64,000 bases of DNA, taken from JANNNF01 sp963772935 (GTDB lineage: Bacteria; Pseudomonadota; Alphaproteobacteria; Rhodobacterales; Rhodobacteraceae). Under the pieces are notes generated by a model, which was not told the DNA's origin, searched no databases, and saw nothing but the letters and a program-made list of their open reading frames with translations. Positions 36,808 through 45,244 of the stretch are shown in pieces (the stretch's first letter is position 1; each line of letters opens with the position of its first letter). The stretch spans positions 124,001 to 188,000 of the forward strand of contig CAVYZK010000007.1 in the NCBI GenBank assembly GCA_963772935.1. Reading direction: 5' to 3'. The translations under genes and the position numbers were made by a program.

Positions 36808-36843
36808 CAAGGCGCCCGAAGGAAACTTCGGGCGCCTTGTTCT
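36808..36843. terminator. strong bidirectional terminator between hyuB and the iron dehydrogenase gene
   Basis: CAAGGCGCCCGAAG (36,808-36,821) pairs perfectly with CTTCGGGCGCCTTG (36,826-36,839) around GAAA, a 14-bp stem with a tetraloop, then TTCTC. It separates converging operons. Confidence 0.85.
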
Positions 36844-36860
36844 CATTGCTTGAGCGCGTG

Positions 36861-38018
36861 TCACCAGGCCTGAGTATAGATCGCCAGCGCGTCAGCCTCG
36901 GTCACCGGGCGCGGGTTGTTGACCAGCAGCCGTGTCTGTTTCATCGCATCCGCCGCCAGTTGGCCAAGTGCATCCTGCGGCACCCCCACATCGCGCAACC
37001 GCTGCGGCAGGCCCAGCTTTGCCGACAGCGCAGCCAGCCCGGCAATGAACGCCTCGGCCCGTTCGCCTTCGGGCAACAGCGCCAGCGCGGGGTTCAGGGC
37101 GGGGGCAAGCGCTGCATAGTCGGCGCGGGCGGACGGCAGGTTGAACGCCAGCACAAAGGGCAGGACCAGCGCATTCGACAGCCCGTGCGGAATGTGGAAA
37201 ATGCCGCCCAACGGGTATGCAAGCGCATGCACCGCCGCGACCGGCGCGTTGGCAAAGGCCTGCCCCGCCAGCAGCGACCCCAGCAACATCGCCTGCCGCG
37301 CCTGACGGTTGGCGCCGTCAAACACCGCCGCTTCGATATTGGCCGCCAAGGTTTGCAGGGCCTGCATCGCCAGCATCCGGCTGATCGGGTTGTTGTTGGC
37401 GTGGGTCGAGGTGGTGGCCTCTATCGCATGCACCATGGCGTCGATGCCGGTTGCGGCGGTGACGGCAGGCGGCAGGGTCAGCGTCAGGTCGGCATCCAGC
37501 AGCGCCATGTCAGGCAGGATCACGGGCGATGACACCCCCCGCTTTTCAACGCCGCCGACAGTGATGATGGCAACCGGCGTCGCCTCTGACCCGGTGCCCG
37601 CCGTGGTCGGCACCAGCACCAGCGGCAGGCGCGGCCCCTTGGCATTGCCGACACCCCAGGCCTGTTCCAGATCCTCGCCCGACCCCAACAACAGTGCCGC
37701 CAGCTTTGCCACATCCAGCGACGACCCGCCGCCAAAGCCGACAACCCCCGTCACCCCCGCCGCACGGCCCTTGGCAACGCAGGCAAGCAGCGTATCGCGC
37801 GACGGGTCGGCCTCAACCTCGGCGAACAGGGTCACGGTTTTGCCCGCGCGGGCCAGATCGTCCAGCGCGCCCTGATGCAGGCCCAGCCGGACGATGCCCG
37901 CATCGGTGACGAACAGCACATGCTGGCCCAGCATATCGCCCGCCAGCGTGGCAAGGCGGGCCGCGGACCCGGCCTCGACAATCAGGCTTTTGGTGGTGTG
38001 AAACTGAAAAGGATTCAT
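36861..38018 (-). CDS. iron-containing alcohol dehydrogenase (maleylacetate-reductase-like)
   Basis: The 385-residue protein has the group III dehydrogenase layout: an NAD-binding region with GFGGGSSLDVAKLAALLL, VPTTAGTGSEATPVAII, PDMALLDADLTLTLPP, and metal-binding GIDAMVHAIEA plus HALAYPLGGIFHIPHG, whose His residues bind iron. Such enzymes reduce or oxidise alcohols, aldehydes and maleylacetate. In this operon it follows the flavin reductase and probably handles an aldehyde or keto product of the monooxygenase step. Confidence 0.87.
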   Translation of the reverse strand: MNPFQFHTTKSLIVEAGSAARLATLAGDMLGQHVLFVTDAGIVRLGLHQGALDDLARAGKTVTLFAEVEADPSRDTLLACVAKGRAAGVTGVVGFGGGSSLDVAKLAALLLGSGEDLEQAWGVGNAKGPRLPLVLVPTTAGTGSEATPVAIITVGGVEKRGVSSPVILPDMALLDADLTLTLPPAVTAATGIDAMVHAIEATTSTHANNNPISRMLAMQALQTLAANIEAAVFDGANRQARQAMLLGSLLAGQAFANAPVAAVHALAYPLGGIFHIPHGLSNALVLPFVLAFNLPSARADYAALAPALNPALALLPEGERAEAFIAGLAALSAKLGLPQRLRDVGVPQDALGQLAADAMKQTRLLVNNPRPVTEADALAIYTQAW

Positions 38019-38027
38019 ATTGCTGCT

Positions 38028-38528
38028 CTATTTGCTGATTTCGGCACTGGTCAGACCACCACGATGGAAAATCAGCGGGGCGTTCCCGCTCTCTATGCTC
38101 ATCCCGCGCACATGGCCCAGCACGAAATCATGGTCGCCCGCATCGCTGATGGCATGCAGGGTGCAGTCGATCCACGCCACCACCCCGTCCAGTATCGGAT
38201 CGCCCGAGGCCGATGCCCGCCAACCCAGCCCGGCGAAACGATCCCCCGTCTTGGACGACATTTGCAGGCATTGCGCGCCCTGATCGGCAGACAGCACATT
38301 CACGCAAAAATGCCCGCTTTGCCGCAGATCAGGCCATGTGGTCGAGGTTTTGGCAGGCAGAAACCCCACCAGCGGCGGGTCCAGCGACACGGCGGAAAAG
38401 CTGCCGACGATCATCACCAGCGGGTTGCCCGAACGGTCTGTGGTGGTGATGGCGCAAACCCCGGTCGGGTAATGCGACAGGACAGACCGGAACTGCGCGG
38501 CATCGGGGGCGGGATAGACATGGTCCAT
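38028..38528 (-). CDS. flavin reductase (RutF/HpaC-like) partner of the monooxygenase
   Basis: The 166-residue protein has FRSVLSHYPTGVCAITT (FMN-binding split-barrel start), SFSAVSLDPPLVGFLP, and HDFVLGHVRGMS near the end, the flavin reductase domain. It would supply reduced FMN to the adjacent flavin monooxygenase. ATG at 38,528 has AAGGAAC about nine bases upstream. It lies between the monooxygenase and the iron dehydrogenase, ten bases from the latter. Confidence 0.88.
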   Translation of the reverse strand: MDHVYPAPDAAQFRSVLSHYPTGVCAITTTDRSGNPLVMIVGSFSAVSLDPPLVGFLPAKTSTTWPDLRQSGHFCVNVLSADQGAQCLQMSSKTGDRFAGLGWRASASGDPILDGVVAWIDCTLHAISDAGDHDFVLGHVRGMSIESGNAPLIFHRGGLTSAEISK

Positions 38529-38585
38529 GGTGGTTCCTTTCACGACACCGGCCAAGCCCCGTGGGGCCTGACGCGGCGTCTGCCC

Positions 38586-39656
38586 TCAGGCGGCTTTGGC
38601 ACCGCGCGATTTCATCAGCGGCATCACGTTGGCGATGAAATCCGGCACGTCGGTGGCGAAATCGGGGAAGGTCAGGCAAACGCCGTACAGCCCCTGTTCG
38701 GCCAACGAATCAAGATAGGCCGCGACCTTTTCATACGACGCCGCAATGCAGGGGATCGACATGAAGGTCACGGTCGCCGGGTCCAGCTTCAGGTAATCGG
38801 CGCGGTTCACATCCATGCCGGAGGCGCGCAGAAATTCCTGAATCGCCTCCTCATCGCGGTTGTCTACATAGTGCTGCCGTTCGGCCTGCGCCTCGGCATC
38901 GGTGGGGGCGGCGATCACGTTCAGCAGGGTGTAGGAATTGACGGTGCGGCCATGCGCCTGCGCCATGCCGCCGATCTTTTTGACCACGGCCCCCAGTTGT
39001 TCCGGCGTATCGTTCAGCCGCCCGACAAAGGAAAAGTCCGACTGGCGCGCCACGAAATCCAGCGCCCCGTCCGACTGGCCCGCACAGACGATCTGCAGGG
39101 GTTTCGGCGGTTTGGGCGAGGATTTGCAGGCGTCCAGCGTGAAATACTTGCCCTTGAAGGTCACGTCCTCCTCGGCCCACAGACGTTTGAGGATGGTCAG
39201 GTATTCGTCCGCATATTCGTAGCGGTTGAGGTAGTAGTCATCATCGCTCCACAACCCCATCTGGGCATACTCGAACTTGTTCCACCCGGCGACGATGTTC
39301 ACCCCGAACCGCCCATCGGCCACCGAGTCGACGGTTGCGGCCATTTTCGCCAGCACCGCCGGGTTCATCGTGCGCACCGCACAAGAGGCGAAAAGCTTGA
39401 TTCGTGTGGTGACGGCGGCCAGTGCCGACATCAGCGTGAAGGATTCAAGCGCGCCATCCCAATGCCCGGTCTCGCCGCCGTAACCCCGCCATTTGACTTG
39501 GGAAAGCACGAAATCCATCCCGCCCGCCTCGGCAGCAAGGGTGACATCGCGGTTCAGCGCCCATGTTGGTTCGTTCTGCGGCGGCGTGCCTTTGGCGATG
39601 ATCAGTCCGCCGCGGGTGCTGGGAAGGAACAGGCCCAGTTCCAGATAGTCGGTCAT
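38586..39656 (-). CDS. LLM-class flavin-dependent monooxygenase, RutA-like
   Basis: The 356-residue protein has the luciferase-like TIM-barrel. Its features DYLELGLFLPSTRGG, ESFTLMSALAAVTTRIKLFA, SVADGRFGVNIVAGWNKFEY and QIVCAGQSDGALDFVARQSD closely follow RutA, the pyrimidine oxygenase that opens the uracil ring between N3 and C4. The full Rut pathway is not present (no RutB/C/D/E/G set), so the substrate is probably another N-heterocycle. ATG at 39,656 lies 18 bases from a LacI-type operator. It is first in a three-gene operon with the flavin reductase and iron dehydrogenase. Confidence 0.88.
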   Translation of the reverse strand: MTDYLELGLFLPSTRGGLIIAKGTPPQNEPTWALNRDVTLAAEAGGMDFVLSQVKWRGYGGETGHWDGALESFTLMSALAAVTTRIKLFASCAVRTMNPAVLAKMAATVDSVADGRFGVNIVAGWNKFEYAQMGLWSDDDYYLNRYEYADEYLTILKRLWAEEDVTFKGKYFTLDACKSSPKPPKPLQIVCAGQSDGALDFVARQSDFSFVGRLNDTPEQLGAVVKKIGGMAQAHGRTVNSYTLLNVIAAPTDAEAQAERQHYVDNRDEEAIQEFLRASGMDVNRADYLKLDPATVTFMSIPCIAASYEKVAAYLDSLAEQGLYGVCLTFPDFATDVPDFIANVMPLMKSRGAKAA

Positions 39657-39673
39657 TGGATTTCCCATCCTAA

Positions 39674-39685
39674 GAATACGCATTC
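39674..39685. promoter_or_regulatory. LacI-type operator upstream of the RutA-like gene
   Basis: GAATACGCATTC, the reverse complement of the site upstream of the 27.3-kb LacI gene. It lies 18 bases from the monooxygenase start, a repressing position. Confidence 0.68.
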
Positions 39686-39898
39686 ATAATCATTTTCTTT
39701 GATCCAAACTGTCAAGTTAGATGTGGGGCAGGGTGACGGTAGAATATTTATGCCTATAAAATCAACAGTAAGAGGCGGATTTATCGCCCCATTCATCGTC
39801 CCGTCACACAGGCGTGTTGACAAAATGCTGAATTCGGAAAATGCTGATTGCAAGCGCATGCGAAAAGCGCCGACCAAACCTCCAACAGGGAAGATGAC

Positions 39899-41026
39899 AT
39901 GACTATGACGAACAAAACTGCACGGCTTGCCGTCACGTCCAGCGTGCTTGCGGCCATCCTCGGCGCAGGCGCCGCCCATGCGGATGAGGTTGCTGACGGT
40001 CTGGCCCGCGCGACCGAAATCATCGAGGCGCATCGCACGGTTCCGGCGTTCAAGGCCCCAGGAGAGTCGTTTGACATTCGTGCAGTCGCGGCTGGCAAGA
40101 AGATGCTGTCGATCCCGAACACCAGCTCCAACCAGTTCCTGAAAGGCATCATCCAGCGCGAAATCGAGGTCGGCAAGGAAATCGGTCTGGAAGTGCGCGA
40201 GTGGGAAAATCAGGGCCAGCCGAACCAGTGGGTTCAGGGCATTGAATACGCAATCGCCAATGACTTTGACATTGTGGACCTGATCTCGGGCGTGAACCCC
40301 GCCGTGATCGAGCCGCAGCTTGAGGCCGCCAAGGCCGCTGGCGTCAAGGTTTACACCTCGCATTTCTACGACCCGTCGCAGCCCGCCAACCCGCTGCTGG
40401 CCGGCGACCTGCCGTTCAGCTTTTACACCCAAGGCTGGTTGCTGGGCAACTGGATGACCTACAAGACCGGCGGTGCCGCACAGGCCATCGTGATCAAGTC
40501 GGATGAAGTGCCGCCCACCGCGCCGCTGGTGCAGGGCATCCATGACGCGTTTGAAAAGAACTGCCCGAACTGCGTGATCTTGCAGGAAATCAACGTCGGC
40601 ATCACCGAATGGGGCACCAAGATCCAGACCTCGCTGCAAGCAGCACTGCTGTCGAACCCCACCACAAACTACGTCATCCCGATCTATGACAGCATGAGCC
40701 AGTTTGTGGTGCCTGCGGTGGAACTGACCGGCAAAAGCGAGACGGTGAAGGTTGCCACCGGCAACGGCACGCCCTTCGTTCTGGACTTCATCCGTGAAGG
40801 CAAGGTCGAGATGGACCTTGGCGAAAGCCTCGACTGGGTGGCCCGGGCCACGATTGACGGCTACATGCGCGATCTGGCGGGTCTGCCGATGCCCAAGGAA
40901 CTGGCGGTGCCCTTCTATGTCTTTGAATCTGCCAACATCGAAAGCGCCGGCATTCCTGCGCAGCCGAACAATGGCTACGGTGACGAATACGTCAAAGGCT
41001 TCAAAGAAAACTGGCAGTTGAAGTGA
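39899..41026 (+). CDS. ABC transporter periplasmic binding protein, ribose type
   Basis: The 375-residue protein has a signal peptide (LAVTSSVLAAILGAGAAHA), then KKMLSIPNTSSNQFLKGIIQ and a two-lobe sugar-binding-protein fold (GVKVYTSHFYDPS; NYVIPIYDSMSQFVVPAV). It fits the RbsB-like cluster, which binds sugars and related small molecules. ATG at 39,899 has AGGGA about nine bases upstream. It leads an operon with the ATPase, permease, epimerase and SDR. The 213-base region between it and the monooxygenase operator holds no gene. Confidence 0.9.
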   Translation: MTMTNKTARLAVTSSVLAAILGAGAAHADEVADGLARATEIIEAHRTVPAFKAPGESFDIRAVAAGKKMLSIPNTSSNQFLKGIIQREIEVGKEIGLEVREWENQGQPNQWVQGIEYAIANDFDIVDLISGVNPAVIEPQLEAAKAAGVKVYTSHFYDPSQPANPLLAGDLPFSFYTQGWLLGNWMTYKTGGAAQAIVIKSDEVPPTAPLVQGIHDAFEKNCPNCVILQEINVGITEWGTKIQTSLQAALLSNPTTNYVIPIYDSMSQFVVPAVELTGKSETVKVATGNGTPFVLDFIREGKVEMDLGESLDWVARATIDGYMRDLAGLPMPKELAVPFYVFESANIESAGIPAQPNNGYGDEYVKGFKENWQLK

Positions 41027-41054
41027 CCGTGCCAATCTGGACAGGTTTGGAACA

Positions 41055-42608
41055 ATGACCAAGGCGACCGCCGTGCCTGCATTGCAGGTGACCGGAATTG
41101 CAAAAACCTTTGGGGGCGCGCGCGCCCTCAAAGGAATTACCTTCGATGTGGCCCCGGGCGAGGTGCATGGCCTGCTGGGGCAGAACGGTTGCGGCAAATC
41201 CACCTTCGTCAAGGTGCTGGCGGGGTTTCACGCGCCGGATCCGGGTGGCGAGATCTCGGTTTTCGGACGCAAACTGCCGTTGCCGATGCCACCCGGCGCG
41301 TTCCGCGATTTTCAGATGGCCTTCGTGCATCAGCATCTGGGTCTGGTATCGTCGCTGACCGTGCTGGAAAACATGCGGGTGGCGTCGATCACCGGCCCCG
41401 GGTTGCGCGTCGATTGGCGGGCCGAACGGCGGGCGGCGCTTGCGACCTTTGACCGCTTTGGCATCACGCTTGATCTGGATGCCCGCACCGGCACCCTGTC
41501 ACAAACCGATCAGGCGTTGCTCGCGATCATGCGGGCGTCCGAAGACCTGCGCAGCGCGGATGCCGGGTCTGGCAGCCGGGGCCTGCTGATCCTGGACGAA
41601 CCGACGCCCTTCCTGCCCAAGGAAGGCGTGGACCGGCTGTTCGAACTGGTGCGTCAGGTGGCAGGGCATGGCGACAGTGTGATCTTCATCTCGCATGACA
41701 TTGACGAGGTGCGCGAGATTACCGACCGCGCGACCATCCTGCGCGATGGTCTGGTCAGCAGCACGCTGGTCACGAAAAACGCCAGCCACGATGAATTTGT
41801 CGAAGGCATCATTGGCCGTCGCGTGGCCCGCAGCGTGACGCTTGCGGCCACCACCGAACAGCGCAAGATCAAGGCCCGCGTCACCGGGGTGCAGGAACCC
41901 GGGCTGAACGTGCCCCTGCTGGAGGTGGCCGAAGGCGAGATACTTGGTCTGACCGGGTTGCTTGGGTCGGGCTATGAACGGGTGCCTTATCTGATGTTCG
42001 GGGCAACACAGGCGCAGGGCGGCACGCTGGACCTTGACGGGCAACGCTTCGATCTGCCCGCCATGACGCCCAAACTCGCGATTTCGCACCGCATGGCACT
42101 GCTGCCATCAGACCGCCCGCGCGCCAGTGGTGTGCAGGGGCTGTCGGTCAGCGACAACATGCTGCTGCTGGAATTTGACGACTTCATGGGCCGTTTCGGG
42201 TTGAACCTGCGCGGCATGGCGCAGCGGTCGCGCGATCTGTCCACCGAATACGAGGTCAGGCCCAACAACCCTGACCTGCGCCTTGGTCAACTGAGCGGCG
42301 GCAATGCCCAGAAGGTGTTGCTGGCCAAATGGATGATCCGCGAACCCGGCCTTCTGATGCTTGACGAGCCGACACAAGGGGTCGATGTCGGCACCCGCCA
42401 GCAGATTTTCGGCGTCATACGCCAGGCGGCGCAAAAGGGCGCTGCCGTGATCTGCGCCAGCTCCGATGCCGAACAGCTTGCCGATCTGTGTACCCGCGTT
42501 CTGATCTTTTCGCGCGGGCGCATCGTGACCGAGCTGGCCGGACATCATATCTCAAAAGACAGTATTGCAGAGGCCTGCTATGGACACTCCACTCTTGACG
42601 TCGCCTGA
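41055..42608 (+). CDS. ABC transporter ATP-binding protein, RbsA type (two ATPase domains)
   Basis: The 517-residue protein has two fused ABC domains. The first has Walker A LLGQNGCGKSTFVK near residues 39-49 and Walker B LLILDEPTPF. The second has the usual degenerate A-loop (LTGLLGSGYERV) but keeps signature LSGGNAQKVLLAKWM and LMLDEPTQGVD. This layout is normal for ribose-type importers. The stop lies 29 bases inside the permease gene. Confidence 0.93.
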   Translation: MTKATAVPALQVTGIAKTFGGARALKGITFDVAPGEVHGLLGQNGCGKSTFVKVLAGFHAPDPGGEISVFGRKLPLPMPPGAFRDFQMAFVHQHLGLVSSLTVLENMRVASITGPGLRVDWRAERRAALATFDRFGITLDLDARTGTLSQTDQALLAIMRASEDLRSADAGSGSRGLLILDEPTPFLPKEGVDRLFELVRQVAGHGDSVIFISHDIDEVREITDRATILRDGLVSSTLVTKNASHDEFVEGIIGRRVARSVTLAATTEQRKIKARVTGVQEPGLNVPLLEVAEGEILGLTGLLGSGYERVPYLMFGATQAQGGTLDLDGQRFDLPAMTPKLAISHRMALLPSDRPRASGVQGLSVSDNMLLLEFDDFMGRFGLNLRGMAQRSRDLSTEYEVRPNNPDLRLGQLSGGNAQKVLLAKWMIREPGLLMLDEPTQGVDVGTRQQIFGVIRQAAQKGAAVICASSDAEQLADLCTRVLIFSRGRIVTELAGHHISKDSIAEACYGHSTLDVA

Positions 42609-43584
42609 AACCACGGCCCCGCGCCGTTTCAGGCTGGCGAACTTTGCCGAGCGCTTTGGCCTTGTCGCCGTCTGGCTGGTGATGATCGCGGTGTTTGGCG
42701 TCGCGCTGCCCGGCATCTTTCTGACTTGGACCAACTTTTCCATCATGTTTGCCACCCAGACGCCAGGGGCCATTCTGGCGCTGGCGCTGATCATCCCGCT
42801 GACGGCAGGGGATTATGACCTGTCGGTCGGGGCGACGCTGACGCTGTCGGCGGTGACGATCGGGGTTCTGAACGCCGTCATGGGCCTGCCCGTCGGGGTG
42901 GCGGTGCTGTTTGCCTTGGCAGGCGGTGTGGTGGTGGGGTTGGTCAACGCGTTCTTCATCATCTATATCCGCATCCCGTCACTGGTGGTCACGCTTGGCA
43001 CCGCGTCGGTGATCACCGGGCTGGTGCAGTGGATGACCAATTCCTCGACCATCGGGGGCATTTCGCCCACCTTGATCGACGTGGTGATCCGGGGCCGACT
43101 GTTCGGCATTTCCTATGCGTTCTACTACGTTCTGCTGATCGCGCTGCTGATCTGGCTGGTGTTCGAGTTCACCCCCCTTGGCCGCCGCATCCTGTTTGTC
43201 GGGCGCGGGCGTGAGGTGGCGCGGCTGTCGGGCATCGACGTGTCCAAGGTGCGTGTCGGCTGTCTGGTGGCCTCGGCGGTTTTGGCCTCGGTGGGCGGCA
43301 TTGTCTATGCGGGGCTTCTGGGCGCGGCGGACCCGTTTTCGGGCCTGAACTTCCTGCTGCCTGCGTTTGCGGCGGCCTATCTGGGGGCGACGGCGATTAT
43401 TCCGGGGCGGTTCAATCCATGGGGGGCGGTGATCTCGGTCTATTTCCTGTCGACCGGGATTACCGGGCTGACCATGCTGGGCATTCCTTTGTGGGTGACC
43501 AGCGTGTTCAACGGGCTGGCGCTGATCCTTGCTGTCACTGTGTCGCAGTTCGTGCGGGGCCGTGAAGAAACCGACATCGGTTAA
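42580..43584 (+). CDS. ABC transporter permease, RbsC type
   Basis: The 334-residue inner-membrane protein has about nine hydrophobic spans, LIIPLTAGDYDLSVGATLTLSAV (the conserved loop of this permease family), and a central VGRGREVARLSGIDVSKV loop that contacts the ATPase. ATG at 42,580 has AGAGG upstream. A gap of 15 bases to the epimerase gene suggests the operon continues. Confidence 0.92.
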   Translation: MDTPLLTSPETTAPRRFRLANFAERFGLVAVWLVMIAVFGVALPGIFLTWTNFSIMFATQTPGAILALALIIPLTAGDYDLSVGATLTLSAVTIGVLNAVMGLPVGVAVLFALAGGVVVGLVNAFFIIYIRIPSLVVTLGTASVITGLVQWMTNSSTIGGISPTLIDVVIRGRLFGISYAFYYVLLIALLIWLVFEFTPLGRRILFVGRGREVARLSGIDVSKVRVGCLVASAVLASVGGIVYAGLLGAADPFSGLNFLLPAFAAAYLGATAIIPGRFNPWGAVISVYFLSTGITGLTMLGIPLWVTSVFNGLALILAVTVSQFVRGREETDIG

Positions 43585-43599
43585 GAAGGACCGCACAGA

Positions 43600-44517
43600 A
43601 TGACTGTTACGCGCGACGCGGTTCTTGTCACCGGCGCGGCTGGCTTTATTGGCCGCCGCATTGCCGAGGCGCTTGTGGCACAGGGGCGCAAGGTCATCGG
43701 CACCGATGTTCACACCCCGGCCCGACCGATGGGATTCACGTTTTATCAGGCCGATGTGCGCGATACCCTTCGCCATGCGCCGGTGGTTGCGGGCTGCGAT
43801 GCGATTGTGCACTGCGGTGGCATATCCGGCCCGATGGTGCTGGCCGATAACCCGGCCGAGGTGATCGACATCAACATTCGTGGCACCGCTGGTCTGCTGG
43901 CCTTGGCGCAGGGCTTTGGTCTGCGGCGGTTCGTCGGGCTGTCGTCAGTGTCGGCCTATGGCGATACGGGCGCGCTTGACGTGGTCACAGAAGATGTCCC
44001 CCTGACCGCGACCAACGCCTATGGCACCAGCAAGGCGGCATCTGACCTGCTGATCCAAAGCTATGCCGACAGGTATGGCCTAAGTGCTGCCGCCCTGCGG
44101 ATCGGCTGGGTTTACGGGCCGGGGCGGGTGACCGATGCGCTGATCCAGCCGATGGTGCGATCCGCCAAGGGCCAGCCCTATGACCTTGCCGCCGGGGGCG
44201 ATCATGCGCTGCAATTCGTGCATGTCGAGGATGTGGTCCGGGCGGCACGCGCGGCGCTTGCGGTTGAAACCCTGCCCTCGGCGGTCTTCAACATCAACGG
44301 GGCCGAAATACTGACGGTGCGGCAGATGGTTGCGATGATCGCGCAGCACCTCCCTGCCGTGCAGATCTCCGTTGGGCCGGGGCTTTTGCCGGATACCGAT
44401 GTGCAGGGCCGGATGGACCTGACCCGCGCCGCGCGCGATCTGGGCTGGACCCCTGCCGTTGATTTTGCAACCGGACTTGCCGCCTATATCGACTGGCTGA
44501 AGGATCACCCGTTTTGA
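43600..44517 (+). CDS. NAD-dependent epimerase/dehydratase-family protein
   Basis: The 305-residue extended SDR has the Rossmann motif VLVTGAAGFIGRRIAEAL, the catalytic Ser (GLSSVSAYGDT) and Tyr-Lys (NAYGTSKAASD), and C-terminal substrate region. Uronate dehydrogenases and nucleotide-sugar epimerases share this outline. Its place directly after a ribose-type transporter and before another SDR suggests it acts on the imported sugar or sugar acid. It overlaps the next gene by four bases. Confidence 0.85.
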   Translation: MTVTRDAVLVTGAAGFIGRRIAEALVAQGRKVIGTDVHTPARPMGFTFYQADVRDTLRHAPVVAGCDAIVHCGGISGPMVLADNPAEVIDINIRGTAGLLALAQGFGLRRFVGLSSVSAYGDTGALDVVTEDVPLTATNAYGTSKAASDLLIQSYADRYGLSAAALRIGWVYGPGRVTDALIQPMVRSAKGQPYDLAAGGDHALQFVHVEDVVRAARAALAVETLPSAVFNINGAEILTVRQMVAMIAQHLPAVQISVGPGLLPDTDVQGRMDLTRAARDLGWTPAVDFATGLAAYIDWLKDHPF

Positions 44518-45239
44518 CCGCAGACCGCTTCGTCGGCAAAACCATCGTGGTCACCGGGGCGGGCAGCGGCATCGGCTATGCCCTTACGCGGCTTTTGTGT
44601 GATGAAGGCGCACGTGTGCTGGCGCTGGACCGCCGCTTTGCCAACCCGATGCCCGACCTTGCGGAATGCCTCAGCACCAATGTCTGCGACCCGTCAGAAC
44701 TGGCCAGCGCGGCGCTGCATTGCCCGGGGGGCGTCCACGGCGTGGCCACCTTTGCCGGGATCGAGATGGGCGGGCGGATCGACACGCTGGATATGGCGGC
44801 CTGGCAGCGGGTGTTCGAGGTGAATGTTTTTGGCACGGTCCGAACGATCCAGACGTTTCTGCCTGCGCTGGTGCAGAACCGGGGGGCGATTGTGCTGTGC
44901 TCGTCGCAACTGTCCTTGGCGGGCGCGCGTGACTGCGTGGCCTACGCTGCATCCAAAGGCGCGATCAACACGCTGTGCCGCAGCCTTGCGCTGGATCATG
45001 CGGGCGACGGCATCCGGGTCAACGCGATTGCGCCCGGTGCGATTGAAACCCCGATGATGACCCGCGCCTTCCGCGATCAGCCCGAAACACTGCGTGAGGC
45101 GTCACGCCTGCGCCACGCCATGCACCGCTTTGGTCAGCCCGAAGAATGCGCCACGGCCGCCGCGTTCCTGCTGGACGACGGCGCAAGTTTCATCACCGGA
45201 ACCGTGCTGCCTGTGGACGGCGGTTGGTGTGCTGCCTGA
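44514..45239 (+). CDS. short-chain dehydrogenase/reductase
   Basis: The 241-residue classical SDR has IVVTGAGSGIGYALTRL, catalytic Ser (SSQLSLAG), YAASKGAINTL (Tyr-x3-Lys), and FITGTVLPVDGGW. The start is a TTG overlapping the preceding TGA in a TTGA arrangement; no ATG precedes the nucleotide-binding motif, which supports it. The function is probably oxidation of the product of the epimerase-family enzyme. It ends five bases from a converging SDR. Confidence 0.83.
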   Translation: MTADRFVGKTIVVTGAGSGIGYALTRLLCDEGARVLALDRRFANPMPDLAECLSTNVCDPSELASAALHCPGGVHGVATFAGIEMGGRIDTLDMAAWQRVFEVNVFGTVRTIQTFLPALVQNRGAIVLCSSQLSLAGARDCVAYAASKGAINTLCRSLALDHAGDGIRVNAIAPGAIETPMMTRAFRDQPETLREASRLRHAMHRFGQPEECATAAAFLLDDGASFITGTVLPVDGGWCAA

Positions 45240-45244
45240 CTGCG

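Noticed and set aside
39841..39875. TTGCAAGCGCATGCGAA upstream of the ribose-type binding protein as a LacI operator
   Set aside because: The halves do not pair well about the central CG and it matches neither defined operator family closely.
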